A stretch of 64,000 nt of DNA from Parietaria judaica (lineage: Eukaryota > Streptophyta > Magnoliopsida > Rosales > Urticaceae). Each line of letters begins with the position of its first letter. Position 1 is the first letter of the stretch. Both the position numbers and the translations under genes were made by a program. The notes beneath the pieces were generated by a model. It did not search any database. It worked only from the letters and a program-made list of their open reading frames with translations, and was not told the DNA's origin. This document shows positions 49,782-63,192 of this stretch, piece by piece. The stretch covers positions 23,038,586 to 23,102,585 of the forward strand of contig OX940871.1 of assembly GCA_954871525.1 (NCBI GenBank), given 5' to 3'.

Positions 49782-52757
49782 TCAATTACTGAGCTTCTTC
49801 TGCAACAAGCGACCGAAAGGAGGGTGGCTAAACCCTCCCCGCAAAAACATGTCCGCCAACACCTTATACATGGCCTCCGTGAGGTGGACCCCGTCCCAGT
49901 TAACGTACTTCGAGGGGTCGGCACAAGCCGTGCTCACGGCGGGCGTGCCACACGTGGCGAAGACGTCGAAGTTGTAGGGCTCCCCGTTGCCGCAGCACGC
50001 GCGGAACATCTCATTGAAGCCGTATCGTGTGGGGCTCTGCATGACAGCTCTGTGCGCGCCGTAGTAGTCGAGGTAGGCCACGGTGGCGTTGGGAAATTGG
50101 AGCCTTAGGGCCTTGAGCTCATTGAGGATAGCCGTGTTGTGCATAAGGGTCAGGTCGTTGGCTGACTTAACGCAACCGAGGTCATCGCGGTCGTCCGCGG
50201 CGGAGAGGGTCAGCGCCAATGGTAAGCACCCGGTCATCGGAAGGCCTTGGATCACCACGTACTTCGCGCCTCTCTTTAGTAGGGCCTGACAATGGTCAAT
50301 AAAGCTAGCTTGTAAGGTGATATGGGTTACAATTAACTTTGTCCTAAACTCCGGTTTTGGCTCGGTCTCGGCCCATTTCAGCCCGAAAAATCGAACTCTT
50401 TTGTCAAGAAACCAGGAAAGGGTCCGCGGAAAAATAGTTTTGCAGCAGCTCGATCGGTGCCAAATTATCAGCCCATTTTTTAGAATAATATAATTTTTTA
50501 ATTTTTCTAATTTAATTAATTATAGTTTTATATGTGTTTAAGATACTTATTAATTTAGCATTCCACATTTATAATCTCATATGTGAATATACTTTTTTTA
50601 TATCTTTCTATTAAGAAAATTAAATTTAGTGTAGAAATTCGGTTAACACACTGCACACACCCTATAATCAACTAATAATTAATAATAATAAAAAATCAAA
50701 CATCAACCCGGCTTTATGAAAACCGGGATCTCAATCAGTTTTTTAAAGTTTGGAAGAATGAGACTGTAAAAAAAAAAAAAAAAAAAAGACTTCCAAAAAA
50801 TTTGAATATGTGATACCGATTTCATCAACGCTGCGGCAACTTTGAGTTTCGTAATGAATTGGACGACCCTTAGAAAGTAAGACTTATAAGAAGTGTGATG
50901 GCAAAATATCGTTGCGGTTTAATGTAATTATACCGCAGCGACTAGTTTTGTACGACGTTTCAAAAACATATTCTAGTCCACTTTTTTAACCGTACGATAC
51001 CAAAAAATTGAAGGGTAAAAAAAAAGTCACGAAATTACGTGATGATTAATGTGAATCGAATTCTTGGAAAATGTACGACTGTAGTGTGGTAAATTATCGA
51101 TATGTTTTTCCGATGAATTTATAATAATTAATAGTTACTGTAAGTTTTAACAATTAATACATGTGTTTTTAGAGCTGTATGTATACTTTGGTAGGGTTAC
51201 AAAGTGGGGTTTTTTTGTTTTTGTTTTTGTTTTTTTTACGTTTATTTGTTCGCGTGATCGTGACTGACGTACTACTATATTGGTGATAGTTTATGATGTC
51301 ATTTATGATGGTAGCCCATGATATGTTATATGTCCATCATATATATATATAAATGTTATATACTATTAATATCAATTGAACGCCGATTTCCTTTGGGAAA
51401 ATAGAAGGTTTTAAGACGCTTCTGATAAGTCTACAAAACTTTACTTACATATATACGATATAGGGGCGTATAATTTAAACTTTATCTCGAACGTAATTTT
51501 AAACGTTTATACGTTTAGCTAATCAAACGTTTCAATTTGACTATCCCATGCAATATCTAATAATACTTGATATGCATAATGTAATGAAACAGTGAAAAAT
51601 GCCAGTATGAATAAATTCACTAATAAATATATTCCAATGTATAATTTTCATTAAGTCAGATAACGAATAATGAACCGAAATTATTGAATAATATAAGTAA
51701 AAGTACGTAACTTTGTCCCTCCATTTCGATATACTATATTTAAAGTGAAATTAAATTATGATGAATATTTTAAAATTTAAAGAAATAAAATAAATAGTTT
51801 AATCGAGAGTTAGTGGCGGCATCTCATCCTTTTTATTTCATGGCAAAAAATTCCTGTATTTATTATTTTACTTCTCTTCGTAAATTTGTCTAATTTTTTG
51901 ATCAATTTAACCGAATTTTGTATGTCCGTTAAGTCTTGAACACACATGTTAATTTTATAAATTTTGAAGCATTTTCTTTTCTCTTTTTTAAGACCGACAA
52001 GATTTTAACAACAAATAGATGAAATTTTAGAAAAAATAATGATAGAAATTAGGAACTTTAGCTGTAAATAGGATTGAAATTTTTACACTAAAAAATATTA
52101 GGACTTACGCCACTATTAACCTTTTACTAGAAAAACTTGGTAGTTTTGTTGTATTACCGTGAGAAACTTGGAATAAGCCTTGATGGAAAGACCCCTGATG
52201 GTGGCTCCGGTGACCGCTGACCCGACGGTGTAGGCGTAGTCGTTGGCTCCGATCTCGCCGACCCAGAACAGCGTGTCGTCGAACGCCGAGCCGCTGACCT
52301 CACCCCCGCATCTCTGCAAGAAGGTGTCAAACCATTCAAGCTGTGTCCCAATGGACTGCGGCGTGACATTGAGCGTGAGGTTGTTTCGCACGAAGAACGA
52401 GTGCGGGATGGCCGTGGAGCCGCCGACGGCAAAGTTGAGGCCGTGGCGGGGACACGTGGCAGCGGCGGCTGTGTAGGGGGGGAGGAAGGGGAGGGAGAGC
52501 GCTGTGGCCGCAAAGTCGATGAGAAGGCGGCCATCCGAGTAGCGGTTGGTGGGGCGGTGGAAGAATGTCACGCCGTAGGGCGGCTGGCTGACGTGCCCGA
52601 ACCCGCTTGGGCCGGAGGCCGAGTGTGTGTTGCCCGTGTCGGTGAATGAGTCGCCGAACGCGTAGATGCGATTGAATGGCGGCACGGCCGTGTCGCTTGG
52701 CCGGATCAGCACGGCGAGGAGGGTGGCAAGTAGAGGCGCCAAAGGAAGACGAGCCAT
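49782..52757 (-). CDS. GDSL esterase/lipase (SGNH hydrolase), secreted
   Basis: Two exons, 52757-52158 and 50285-49782, total 1104 bp (367 residues), in phase 0. A signal peptide (LPLAPLLATLLAVLIRPSDT) leads into block I, YAFGDSFTDTGN, with the nucleophile S37. Block III is GEIGANDY, and block V, NWDGVHLTEAMY, supplies D331 and H334. The catalytic Ser-Asp-His set is therefore complete. GDSL enzymes hydrolyse esters of lipids, cutin or cell-wall sugars in the apoplast; the substrate is not predictable. NATVAYLDYYGAH and YGFNEMFRACCGNGEPYNF are typical plant GDSL sequence. The exons are strongly G+C-rich, while the single 1.87 kb intron is AT-rich and carries no recognisable gene. Many relatives have four introns, so this structure belongs to an intron-poor subgroup. 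Confidence 0.93.
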
Positions 52758-52810
52758 GTTTTGTGTTGTGTCTCTCTGTTTGTGTTACCTTTTTTGTAGC
52801 TCAATGTTCA

Positions 52811-52820
52811 CTAAATATAG
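52811..52820 (-). promoter_or_regulatory. Probable TATA box of the GDSL gene
   Basis: CTATATTTAG on the minus strand lies about 54 bases upstream of the ATG at 52757. The spacing is plausible, but no transcript data support it. Confidence 0.4.
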
Positions 52821-53652
52821 CAAGCGCACACAAATAACTTGTATATTATATATTTTATATGTATGTACGTATTATTTTTTTCTAGAGTTTCTAAGTTTTA
52901 ATTTATAGACTCTAAAAAGGTTACATATAGCCAGAATTTTTTTATTTTATGCAGAGTAAGGAAACATATATACTTATAAGTTATACTGTATATATTTTGG
53001 ATAGTAAGGGTAAAATTATTACCAAAAAGTTTTGGAATAACGCGCCGACTTACTTTGAATAAATACTCAAAATCGTAAAATTTGTGTTTTGAATTAGTTT
53101 CATCCTATGTATCTCCGTTAATATTATGTAGTTTACGTGTGTAAGCTTCAAATAAATATTGATTAAGTACATAAAAATATTTCAAAATATAGAACAGAAT
53201 CAATAAGTGCGAATCTGATACGTAATCGATAATTGTGTGAAAAAGAAAACTCAATGTTAATAAAAAAAAATGCAAATCAATTGAAAATGCAAATTTTAGG
53301 ATTCTAGATATTGATTTAGTGCAAATAAAAGCTTGAGAATATGCCGTTTTAATTTGAAAAAACTTAAGATACTTCTACCATATATTTGTATAAGTATTAG
53401 TATATATGTATACATAAAATATATTAGTCTGGCATTTATATGTCGTTATTGGACATATAAAAAGTTACTGTCACAAAAGTTATCCATGTACCGTAAGGAA
53501 TTAATAACACGCATGTAATACATAATATATTTATATACTACACATTTAAATGCTTAATAAAATCTATATAAAAGAATACGGTTATTGTGTTGGAATTCGA
53601 AAAGAATTTGCCGTTCATTTATTGTTTTGTTAAAATAATAAAAATAGACTAG

Positions 53653-54498
53653 TGTTATAGTCGGATTTCGTCAAATCCATCCTCAACACAACTCGTGTCG
53701 TTTTCTCCTAAAACGACATAGAATTGAGGCAAGAAAACTAGTTGACTATTGGTCAACGAAGGAGTACACCCGAGCAGATATCAGCCAACGACCAGGTTTA
53801 GCCCGAGCAAGTGATTCCTCGCAAGAGCTCATCGGAACACTTGCTCGCACGAGTTTTTCATCGAAGAACTTGTTCGAATAGAAGCCCATCGCAAGATCAT
53901 GACGAATTAATGAAGAGATAAGCACGAATCGCAAGAATAAATGAGAATCAGTTAATCAGTGAGGAAATCACGGAGTTGACTACGTATTCAAAAGAAGTCA
54001 GCAACAAATCAAGCAAAATGGAAGGAAAACCTAGCGAGATTCAAGAAACCAAAAGGGAAACGTATCCTTCAAACCCTAGTCTATAAATACGAAGAGAGAA
54101 CCTCACTGAGGGGGAGGTCGGAAAAAGAGAGATTGGGCCAGATGGAGAAAGAGACGCCAGAAAAGATGCCCAAGAAGAACATTCGACCTAGGCACTCGGC
54201 TACGAGTGAAAGAAGAAGAGAACGCCACAAACCATATTGAACTACGTGATGACCTGATCCCGGTACGCCGGGTACGTAGGCAGCCCCGCCGAATATGGCG
54301 AGGCGCAGCATCAAATTCAACCAAATTATATCCTTATCATCGTAATTGTATCCTTCATTTGTCCAAGCTATCAAACAAGAAAAACCGAGCCCTACCAGAA
54401 ATATAATAAATCAGAGATATTCATTGCTCATATTATTTATTGTGTTCTTTTGATTATCTTTGTGACTGAAAAAGGGCGGTAAAAATCGCCCTCAACAT
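53653..54498 (+). mobile_element. Solo LTR of a Gypsy-type retrotransposon (~846 bp)
   Basis: It begins TGTTATAGTCGG and ends CGCCCTCAACA, giving the canonical TG..CA with a TGTT..AACA short inverted repeat. A TATA box (TCTATAAATACG, about 54079) is followed by ACTACGTGATGACCTGATCC, then GTACGTAGGCAGCCC..GGCGAGGCGCAGCATC, a motif common in plant Gypsy LTRs. No gag-pol coding sequence flanks it. The 5-bp target duplication is not evident (ACTAG left, TACAT right), so the exact ends are provisional. Confidence 0.7.
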
Positions 54499-55320
54499 AC
54501 ATAGTTATAATTATGAGCATGGTATATTCATTCATTGTCACGTTAGCTCATTGTCAAGCTGCAGGTATGATTTTCTACTTCATATTTTACGTAGTAATAT
54601 TTTATATTTAATATGTTTAAAACACATAAAATAAATTCATACCAAATTTTTATATTAATAATCTATCTAAAACGCTAAACCATTCATGTTTGAATGATTT
54701 AACAATTTGAATAATTTCGATTACATTAATAAATACTAATTATTTATACATATATATAATTATTTTATCTAAATTCACAAAAAAAAAAAAAATCAGGTTT
54801 ACGGTTTAATAAGGTGTTATTTGATATAAAAATATGACATGATATTCCTTAATTGTCACATTTGCCATCATATTTTAATTAAGGTTTATGGTGCTGTATT
54901 TAAGTTGTAATAAACTTGTAAGATGATATAAACAAAATAAAATTTAATTACAATCATTAATTGCCACGTTCGTTCGTCTTCAAATTGTAATTGTCAATGG
55001 TTTAATAAGTTGTAAGAAATTAAATTGGCTTCAAAGCTTTTTGATTTCATTTCATTCTCAGCTTGGAGATCGTGTGATTCGTAGAAGTTGGAGCGAGCTA
55101 GACTTATATATTAAAAAGATATATTTAACATGCCTGAGCGTTTATGATGTTAAAGTATATAGTTATTGCATGTCAAAAAGAATTATATTAATCGATTTAT
55201 TCATAGTATTGTCACTTCTCATTCAAACCTAGATGACTTTTAGGGATGAACTCGGACCCATTTTTTTTTTTTTTTTTTTTTTTTGCGAAATTCAGATCAA
55301 GGTATCAGTATCCGTAAATA

Positions 55321-56030
55321 CAAGTTTTTTTTCTTTCAAAATTTTGTTTCAGTAGCTGGATTCAGTTTTTATCCGGGTTTCTCTAAGTTTTTTGCCCGTA
55401 TCCAGTTATAACCTATAGAAATAAATTTTGAAAATTAAATAGTACAAAAGAAAATTTATTAAAATATTTCACTTTAAAAATTCGGATGAAGAAAAAAGTG
55501 AGAAAATAGAACAATGAAAAAATGTTGAAATTTATGCGAGTGGACAATAATAAAATATAATAAAACTTTAAAGATATATTTCATGTCTAAAATTTAGGTT
55601 TTAAATCGGGTTGCGGGTATCCGAGTTTAGAAAAAATCAAAACCCGAAACCCGCATTTGGATGTAATCTAAACACAAGTTTTTTTTTTTCTCTCAAAATT
55701 TTGTTTCAGTAACTGGATTCAGTTTTTATCCGGGTTTCTCTAAGTTTTTTTCCCGTATCTAGTTAGCTATAGAAATAAATTTTAAAAATTTAAATAGTAC
55801 AAAAGAAAATTTATTAAAATATTTCACTTAAAAAATTCGGATTAAGAAAAAAGTGAAAAAATAGTACAATATAAAAGTGTTGAAATTTATGCGAGAGGAC
55901 AATAATAAAACATAATAAAACTTTAAATATATATTTCATGTCTAAAATAGGGTTTTAAATTGGGTTGCGAGTATCCGAGTTTAGAAAAAATCAAAACCCA
56001 AAACCCGCATATGGATGTAATCTAGATGCG
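55321..56030 (+). repeat. Tandem duplication of a ~354-bp unit
   Basis: Unit 1 (55321-55674) and unit 2 (55675 to about 56030) share ATTTTGTTTCAGTA(G/A)CTGGATTCAG, GTTTTTATCCGGGTTTCTC, GTTGAAATTTATGCGAG and AAAACCC(G/A)AAACCCGCAT with few changes. It is preceded by TAGGGATGAACTCGGACCC and a T24 run, so the unit may derive from a hAT-type miniature element. Confidence 0.8.
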
Positions 56031-58805
56031 GAGTTTGATTTTGAATCCGAATACATGTTTTTAAATAAAATGTGGTTCAGTTCTTATTTAAAAATCATCT
56101 TTCAAGTTTTTTTTTTTTCACCCCGACTTGCTTCTTTTTTCTTATGAACAAGTTTCTTCATTTTGTTCTTATGTTGCGTAATATGTTTGAAAATAATAGA
56201 CATAAGTGGTTAGAAAGTAGATATATAGCTATAGTTTTTCATTATATACTTAAATGCTTCAATTTATCAGGTATTTGTTGTGCACGAGACTAGTGGTCAC
56301 CATGATTAATGACTTTTGTTTTAGCTTGAGAAATTCAAATTCAAATTAAAATTAAAAATTAGGGTTTCGTAAAGGTGATGATATTTCGGTGGTAGTTGAG
56401 CATAAACTAGTTGGTGAAGCTTTTAATATGCATGGTCCTCTCCACCTGTTTTTTGCCCCTTAATTTTAATATATAAAAAATAAAATAGTTATGTTCAATA
56501 ACTCATGTATATATGAACTTAGCAAAATTAGAATTCAAAGTCCATTATATCATATTCTCATATTACTCCCATTGATGAGCTCCAATGATAAGTTTCGTCT
56601 CATTTTATTTTATTGCCGATGATACATTTTGTTTTCAAACAATTATTACGTGACCATTTTTCATGGTATTCAAACATAAATTTTATTTTCAAGTTATGAT
56701 TATCGGTATACTGAAATTAAATATTTATGTTGTTATTTTTCTGGTGGATACCTCAAGTTTTATTTCGTTATCGAATATACCTGGATGCTTCAAAATTGAC
56801 CGAGTTAACATCTTCATCTAAATTGATCGATTAACAATGAAGATGGTTATAATGAAGACGTTAACGAGTCCCAAACTTAAAATTGCGGCTATCTGAAGAC
56901 GTTAATTTGGTCGATAAAGCATTTACGAATATATTCAATAACAAAATAAGAATTTGGAGGATATGAGATAAAAAAAAAGGAAAATATAAGAGCACTACTA
57001 GTCTTTATTTAGAAAATTCATTACCGCTAATCCTAATAATAAGTGAAAGTTACCTCACACTTTGGTTTATTAAGTGCATTTTGAGAATAATGGAAGACGC
57101 CTCCTCCTTCAATTTTGTTAATTTTCTATATGCACCCCTCAAGTTTGAAAATGAATTTTGATTTAATGAAGTAGAAACTTTTACCTGCCGATAATAATTA
57201 TAAAAATATATGAAATGTGTTACTATATAAATTAAGACTTTAATTTTATTCACACACAAAAAATCAATCCACGATAATTTATTGATGTGACTTATAAAAA
57301 ATTAAAATTATATTCAAATTATTATTAAAATATAATTACTAAAACCGCTATAAATATAAATTAAAATCTCATAAAGTTGTCTTAGTCATATTTTTTGTTT
57401 TAAGAAAAACATTAAGTTACGATATTTGCCATATATTTACATTATTTTAAAATAAATTATTTTTTATTTTAAAATAATTTATTATAATGTTAAAAAAATA
57501 ACATTGTTGACTAAGATTACATGATACATTCAAACTATCAAACTCATAAAAAAGAATAAAGTGCTACTTTATAGAGAATAATGCATTTACATCTCAAAAT
57601 ACTTGATTAGACAAGACCTCAAAGTGAGTGTGACGTGGATTTATCATTAGACCAAACAAATTAACAAAGAACTAATCAAAAACATGATCAGCCTCCGTGT
57701 ATATTATAATTTATGCTAGTTTTTTAATATCAACTTTACGATTAAAAAAATATATACGTTGGATGTAAAAGATAATACAAACAAAATTAAAAATAATAAC
57801 CACACCGAAGAAATCGTTGTAAAATTTCCTCAAGTAGTGGTAGAGTATGGCATTAACATTCTACATTTGCTTGCAGTTGAAACTCCTTTAATATGGCAAC
57901 TACCACATGACTGCGCTAAATGCTCACATTCCAAAGCCTAACAGATATATACATTTTTGGGTTAATTGCGGCAATAATGTACAATTTTTGGTAAACAAGA
58001 GTTTTACGTCCCCAACCTTTTAAAGTGTGGGCAAAAATACATAACGTTTGTTGGATGTAAAATCCGTTGGTCTTTCCGTTAGGAATGTTAAATTCTTATG
58101 AATATTTATAGGTCAATAAGAACTTGGTGTTACATATCACTACAATTCTGCTGGACCCTTAGTTAAACCATACAAGTAAAATTCTTATTATGTACCCTTT
58201 TGTTAATTATGCCATTCTCAGAATTGACTTCGGTTTATTTATGTATGCAAGAACTCACTTCAACCCTTTTGGCGTTTAAAGATTTAAAATTAAACTGCAT
58301 TTTCCGTTTCAATTTTTTCTTTATCATAATTGAGTAAATATATTTACAAATATCTACTATAAAGTTCTAACAATATAATCACTAAGCAAGAAATAGTACT
58401 AAAATGACTTGAAATTAAGGAATACAATCTCTTATATAAGTAGAAGCTCATACGCTGTGCAATTTATAACTGAAAACTATATATATTAAACTATATTTAT
58501 ATTAACCAAAACCAATTTCGAATAATATATGTGAGTATCCAATCTTTATTCGGTATGAATGTCGAGAGTTTATAGATTATCAACTAGACGTTCATGTTCC
58601 ATGTCGGCCAACTTCAGTTGGCTACTTTGTATAAATTATTCTACTTGGCCGGTTCCGCAATGCGGGTGAAGTGCGTAATTGGCTCTGGTACCGATTGATA
58701 GGAACTCGTCTCACTTGGATTCTATTCTAAGTAACTATGGACTTACATCGGTTTCTATAAGCTTAATATGAGATGAGTTCACTCCTACAAATATTGGGTT
58801 ACAGG

Positions 58806-59172
58806 TAGTCCTGTTACAGTAACAAATCCGGATCCGGTACTGTTTTTCACAAATCCGAAAAAAAAACAGAAACCAGAAATTTCTTGTTCCGTTTTTATCC
58901 GGAACCAGAATTTCTGGTTCCGGTTTTTATCCGGATAGTGTATTCCGGTTCCGGTTTGTTACTGTTTTTTTATTTTTTAAAAATAACCGTCAGATCAAAA
59001 ATATCAACGGTTCAAATTGAAAAAAATAAAAACTGATTCTGAATTTTTTTGAAAATCCAGAACCAGAACTTTCTGGTTCCGAATTAATCCAGAACCAGAA
59101 AGTTCTGGTTCTGAATTTTTTTCGGATTTTTACCGGATTTTCGGGTTTCTGGGTACTGTATTTACAGGACTA
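58806..59172. mobile_element. hAT-like miniature inverted-repeat element (~367 bp)
   Basis: The ends are TAGTCCTGTTACAGTA (58806) and TACTGTATTTACAGGACTA (to 59172), an imperfect terminal inverted repeat. TTACAGG flanks both sides (58799-58805 directly; 59176-59182 after three extra bases), a possible target duplication. The inside is built from AACCAGAA/TTCTGGTT and ATCCGG words, including perfect palindromes such as GAACCAGAAAGTTCTGGTTC (59093-59112). There is no coding capacity. Confidence 0.65.
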
Positions 59173-60675
59173 GACTTACAGGGCAGACTTTCCGCGAAGG
59201 TTACTCAAAATTGTGCAAAGTAAGAACACAGAGGTATTTCACGATAGTTCCGCAAACCCGATCGTGCAAACTGAAATTACTGAGGTTGACATAATTGTTC
59301 ATCAGAACTCGTCGTCCAAATATTAGTTATCCATTATCCAAGCTAAACTCGTGCAAATGTGGCGTTTCAACAACTTCTAAGTTCACCGCGGAGAGCTCTC
59401 CTTGATATGTCTACATCAAAGGCTTCTTCTCTTGCTTTCATGAATAAATGTCGGAATTACTGGCTTTCATTGATTGGTTTTTCATGCAATTTTTTTTGCC
59501 GTTTCATTGATGAGATTGAGTTTCGGTTTATACACAAAATAAGCTACTCAAACTAAATTCACTTGGGTCTGCATATTAATGAGTTTCAGTGATTGCATTA
59601 ATTGCTAAGAGATCTATATAAGAAATAAATAAAAAAAATAGGGCAAAGGTCAAATCGGTCACAAATTTATATCATTTACACGTTGTCCCTACCCCATGCC
59701 GTTTGCGAGGTTACAGGCATTAAGACTGACTGATAAGTTTTAATTTAACCATGAGAAGGGTTAGAGTTTGTTTTCGTCGAAATTTCAAATGGCGACGTAT
59801 AATTACACTACATTTTAGGTGTCTTAGTTAGCGACGTAGCGTGGAGTTTTCGGCCCAATTGACTCCTTTTTTTTGTGGCTTTGTTTAGAGCGACTTATAA
59901 AAACCCTTGTGTCATGTTCTTTTACTTTGTTGTTTGAGCTTTGTTTTCTAACAAAAAGCAACTACCTATGGCGAAATAATCTTATAGAATAGATAATCAA
60001 AGATACGAAACCGGAATCTATTCCGATTTTTTTAACTAAAAAAAAAAAGCACAATCCAATCAGATCATAAATATAGTAAACTTCAAATAATACATGAAAT
60101 TCGACAAAAGTAAAACTCTGTAAGGCTGAAATGGTAATATATTAATTAAATAAGTTATGCTAAAATAGAAAACTGAGTCGGACCAATATGAACCCGGGTT
60201 TTTATATTAAAAGAGTCCGCTTTTCAAACCGAAACCAGGCTTCTGAACCATCAATTATGTACTGAATTACTGATTATCCAAATTACATACACAGTTCGGG
60301 AAAAGTACTAACTAGACAAAAATAGTAACCCTAAAGTTCCTCAACCAAACAGATAAATAAAAATCCACAATATTAAGAAGACACATCGAATGTTCATGAA
60401 ATCCTAAAAAAATCTTAATCAAATCAATAATCAAATCCTTAACAAAGTAGAAGAATTGAAGTCAATTCCATCATTTTTACTAATTATTATTACAAACTAA
60501 TTTCCAAATGCACAACGAACAAAGCCAACATAACAGTGAATATTAGCTTTATCAGTATCCCCAAATTTTCGGTAACTTTCAATTCGCAAGGTCGTCGCAA
60601 ATAAATAATTCTAAGCTCTGCAAACCCGTTAGAAATATATTCAGCGTAATACACATACCGATAAAGTTCCGAGTA

Positions 60676-62357
60676 TCATGGACTCTGATTCCCGAGCAAT
60701 AGCCCCGGTGCTATTTGGTGAGCATTGACTCTTCCGGGGGTATTCTTCGACTCCACGTAGAGCCTTACGGTCGAGTAGATGAGAGAAGGCTCGGCCATGG
60801 CTCCATTCCCGTAGTCTCCGCAGGCCAATCGCTTAGAGACGGGTGGGATGAGAGACATGCCGAGCTCGTCAACTGTCATGAGGTGGCGCTCCGTGAACGG
60901 ATTTTCCCACATGAACGTGTTCATCGCCGGAGCAATGAATATCTGCTTGCTGTAATCCCATGCCCGCACGATGCACGTCAGTAAGTTGTCGCATATTCCT
61001 CCAGCAAGCTAACAACACCGAAACCGGGTGTGAGGGTGAAATTAGAAGACCTATTATCGAAAACAATTAATAAAGAAACATGAAGCCAACGGTAATCATC
61101 ACCGTGGTGATTAACAGGTATTTTATTCCCACCACAAAAATTAAAAACATAAAAACGGCACAAATCCCTAGGCGCTATACTTACGATAGATTAGGTAATT
61201 GCAAATAGCCGAATTAACCAACTTAAGCATGACTAAAACATAATAAAAGGACATAAACACTTTAAATTAAATTACTTTTTGTCCTTCTCCCATTGGTACG
61301 TAAGTACCAAACGAATATTAAGATGTAGCAAGTTATTCATCCTATAATCCATCTACGAATACATAAATTCATTCATTTAACAGCATAAATTCTTTGATGT
61401 ACAGGAAACGGTATCACAGACTGATAGGATCCCGAACCAAAACTTCATGTAAAACACAAGTCACTAATTTGTCAGAAAATCGATAATCATTAAGTAGGAA
61501 TACCGGAAAACTCATTGCAATCAACGAAATAAACAAAGGACCGATCCTTCTAGAACACGGCCAAAGTAACAAAATGAATATAACCATGGCACAAAGCCGT
61601 ACGGGTCACTAAATAAGCGAGTTTAGCGAGTTTTAAGGTTTCTTAATCTTTCCATTGTTGCTATTTACTAAAAAAAACATAGGATATTTGTTCTAAGAAA
61701 AACATAGGATAGCAATACTCTTCTACCCAATAAGCTATTGAAGTAATGCACTACCCAGATTCCGTTTTGTCAACGAAATCACCAGACAAGAATGGCGATC
61801 AATTGATACAATAGTTAGCGCAGCCCCTCTTGAGATGTCGTCGTGTATCACTCGGGTTTTGGTTCTATCCGATGCACGAAACTGATAGAGAAAACAGTAA
61901 AAAATAGTAGCCAATTTTGGCCAAGATACACACATCATTACTCATCAACTGATTGCAGCAGCTAAAATTACTAGAACTCCAAGCTTAAGCCGATAAACTT
62001 CGGAAAATTAAACTCACTAAGGATTACCTTTGCGAGGGTATTTGCCGATAACGGGGCGATAACCATGATGTCGGCCCACCGACGGAGCTCAATGTGGAGG
62101 ACCTTATCCCCGATCTTGCTCCAGCTGGACCACTCGTCGTCGTCGGTGTAAAGAACGACGTCTCTCGGGAGCGAAGCCCTGTCAATGAAGTGCAAAGCTG
62201 CCCTACTCGCCACGGCCCGCACCTCCGCCCACTCCGCAAAGGAATGACAGAGGTTTCCGAACTTCATCGAGGCCACGCTCCCGCTCGCGGCGAGCAGAAT
62301 CCGAGGCCTCCTCACATTCAAGTTCAGCATCGGCGCAGCTACAACCTCCGAAGCCAT
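60676..62357 (-). CDS. HAL3: HAL3, phosphopantothenoylcysteine decarboxylase
   Basis: Two coding exons, 62357-62028 and 61008-60676, give 220 residues. The enzyme is an FMN flavoprotein that converts phosphopantothenoylcysteine to 4'-phosphopantetheine in coenzyme A synthesis; plant HAL3 was also named for salt tolerance. The catalytic histidine is H88 in KVLHIELRRWADI. The substrate-clamp motif is PAMNTFMW (N140), and the active-site cysteine is C173 in LACGDYGNGAMAEP. LLAASGSVASMK binds the flavin phosphate, and APLSANTLAK|LAGGICDNLL spans the splice junction. All key residues are present, so it should be active. A 5' UTR intron is likely: a GT-type site lies near 62523 and an acceptor-like TAG near 62463. 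It is divergent from the METTL4-like gene. Confidence 0.95.
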
Positions 62358-63096
62358 AAACCTAAGTACCGTTCCACGATTGAACCATGCAAAACAAGCT
62401 CAAATTCCACAATCAAACGAAAAATTATATGAATTCTTGAGTACAAGATGCAAAACGATAACCTAGTTTCGATTCTTTAGCAGAGGAAAACTGAAATTGG
62501 AAATCATAGTTGGGATTGTGATACCTGGAATTGGAGATAGGAGAGGGAGCAGATCAGGATTGGATGTTGATGGCGAGAAGAAGCTTCGCTCTGTGGATCG
62601 AAGCTTCTTCTTCTTCTTCGGCAGAAACATGGGAATCAGATATTTAAATCGGAAGGGGCAAAATGGGAATCCCCGTCTTGCATTTTTTAAGTTCAATTTT
62701 CCGGCGCCATGATAAAATACAAGGTTCTAAAAACCCCGATTTCTCCTTGCCAAGCCCTCGTATTACTCATTTAATCAAGGTTCGGAACGGTTGATTTTTG
62801 TCCATAAATCGGTTGTCGTTTTCGACGATATTATCGTTTGTTTATAAATTAATCAATGGAAAATTATTAAAATTGCAGATTATCGTTATCGACAATTTTC
62901 TATGATTATCGACGGATTAACGGTACTTTTCGATGAAAAAATGCTAATATATTTTTAAAATATATTTTGCTCAATTTTTAAAGGGCTTATTAGGGAAATA
63001 CTCATCTTCGTACAAACTTTTTAAATAAACACTCATAGTTTCATTAAACTATATTTTACTCATTTTAATTTCTTTCTTCCTAAACTACCCTCACCA

Positions 63097-63147
<51 letters not shown>

Positions 63148-63192
63148 AGTCTCGTCACCGTTGAATTCTTCACCGATGAACGGAGCTCCGAC
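62358..63192. other. Divergent intergenic region between HAL3 and the METTL4-like gene
   Basis: It is expected to hold both promoters. It contains the likely HAL3 5' UTR (to about 62700) with an AAGCTTC-rich stretch near 62580-62610, an ATTATCG/TTATCG-rich patch (62790-62930) related to those at 8527-9035 and 32450-32590, and the CT microsatellite just before 63193. Confidence 0.55.
63100..63143 (+). repeat. (CT)22 microsatellite in the METTL4-like 5' leader
   Basis: An uninterrupted CT dinucleotide run of about 44 bases ends roughly 50 bases before the ATG at 63193. Such pyrimidine tracts are common in plant 5' UTRs and core promoters. Confidence 0.95.

Larger units (their letters stand above)
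52758..60675. other. 8 kb gene-poor region between GDSL and HAL3
   Basis: No gene is supported. Content identified: a solo LTR (53653-54498), a 354-bp tandem duplication (55321-56030) and a hAT-like element (58806-59172). The remainder is AT-rich. The ORF at 57759-57941 (60 codons) has no recognisable motif and sits in featureless sequence. Confidence 0.6.

Noticed and set aside
55321..56030. Tandem repeats here and at 9740-10290, considered as CRISPR-like arrays
   Set aside because: The units are long, few and contiguous with no unique spacers, and the DNA is nuclear plant sequence.
57759..57941. 60-codon ORF in the GDSL-HAL3 gap
   Set aside because: No recognisable domain, AT-rich codons like the flanks, and no sign of a promoter.
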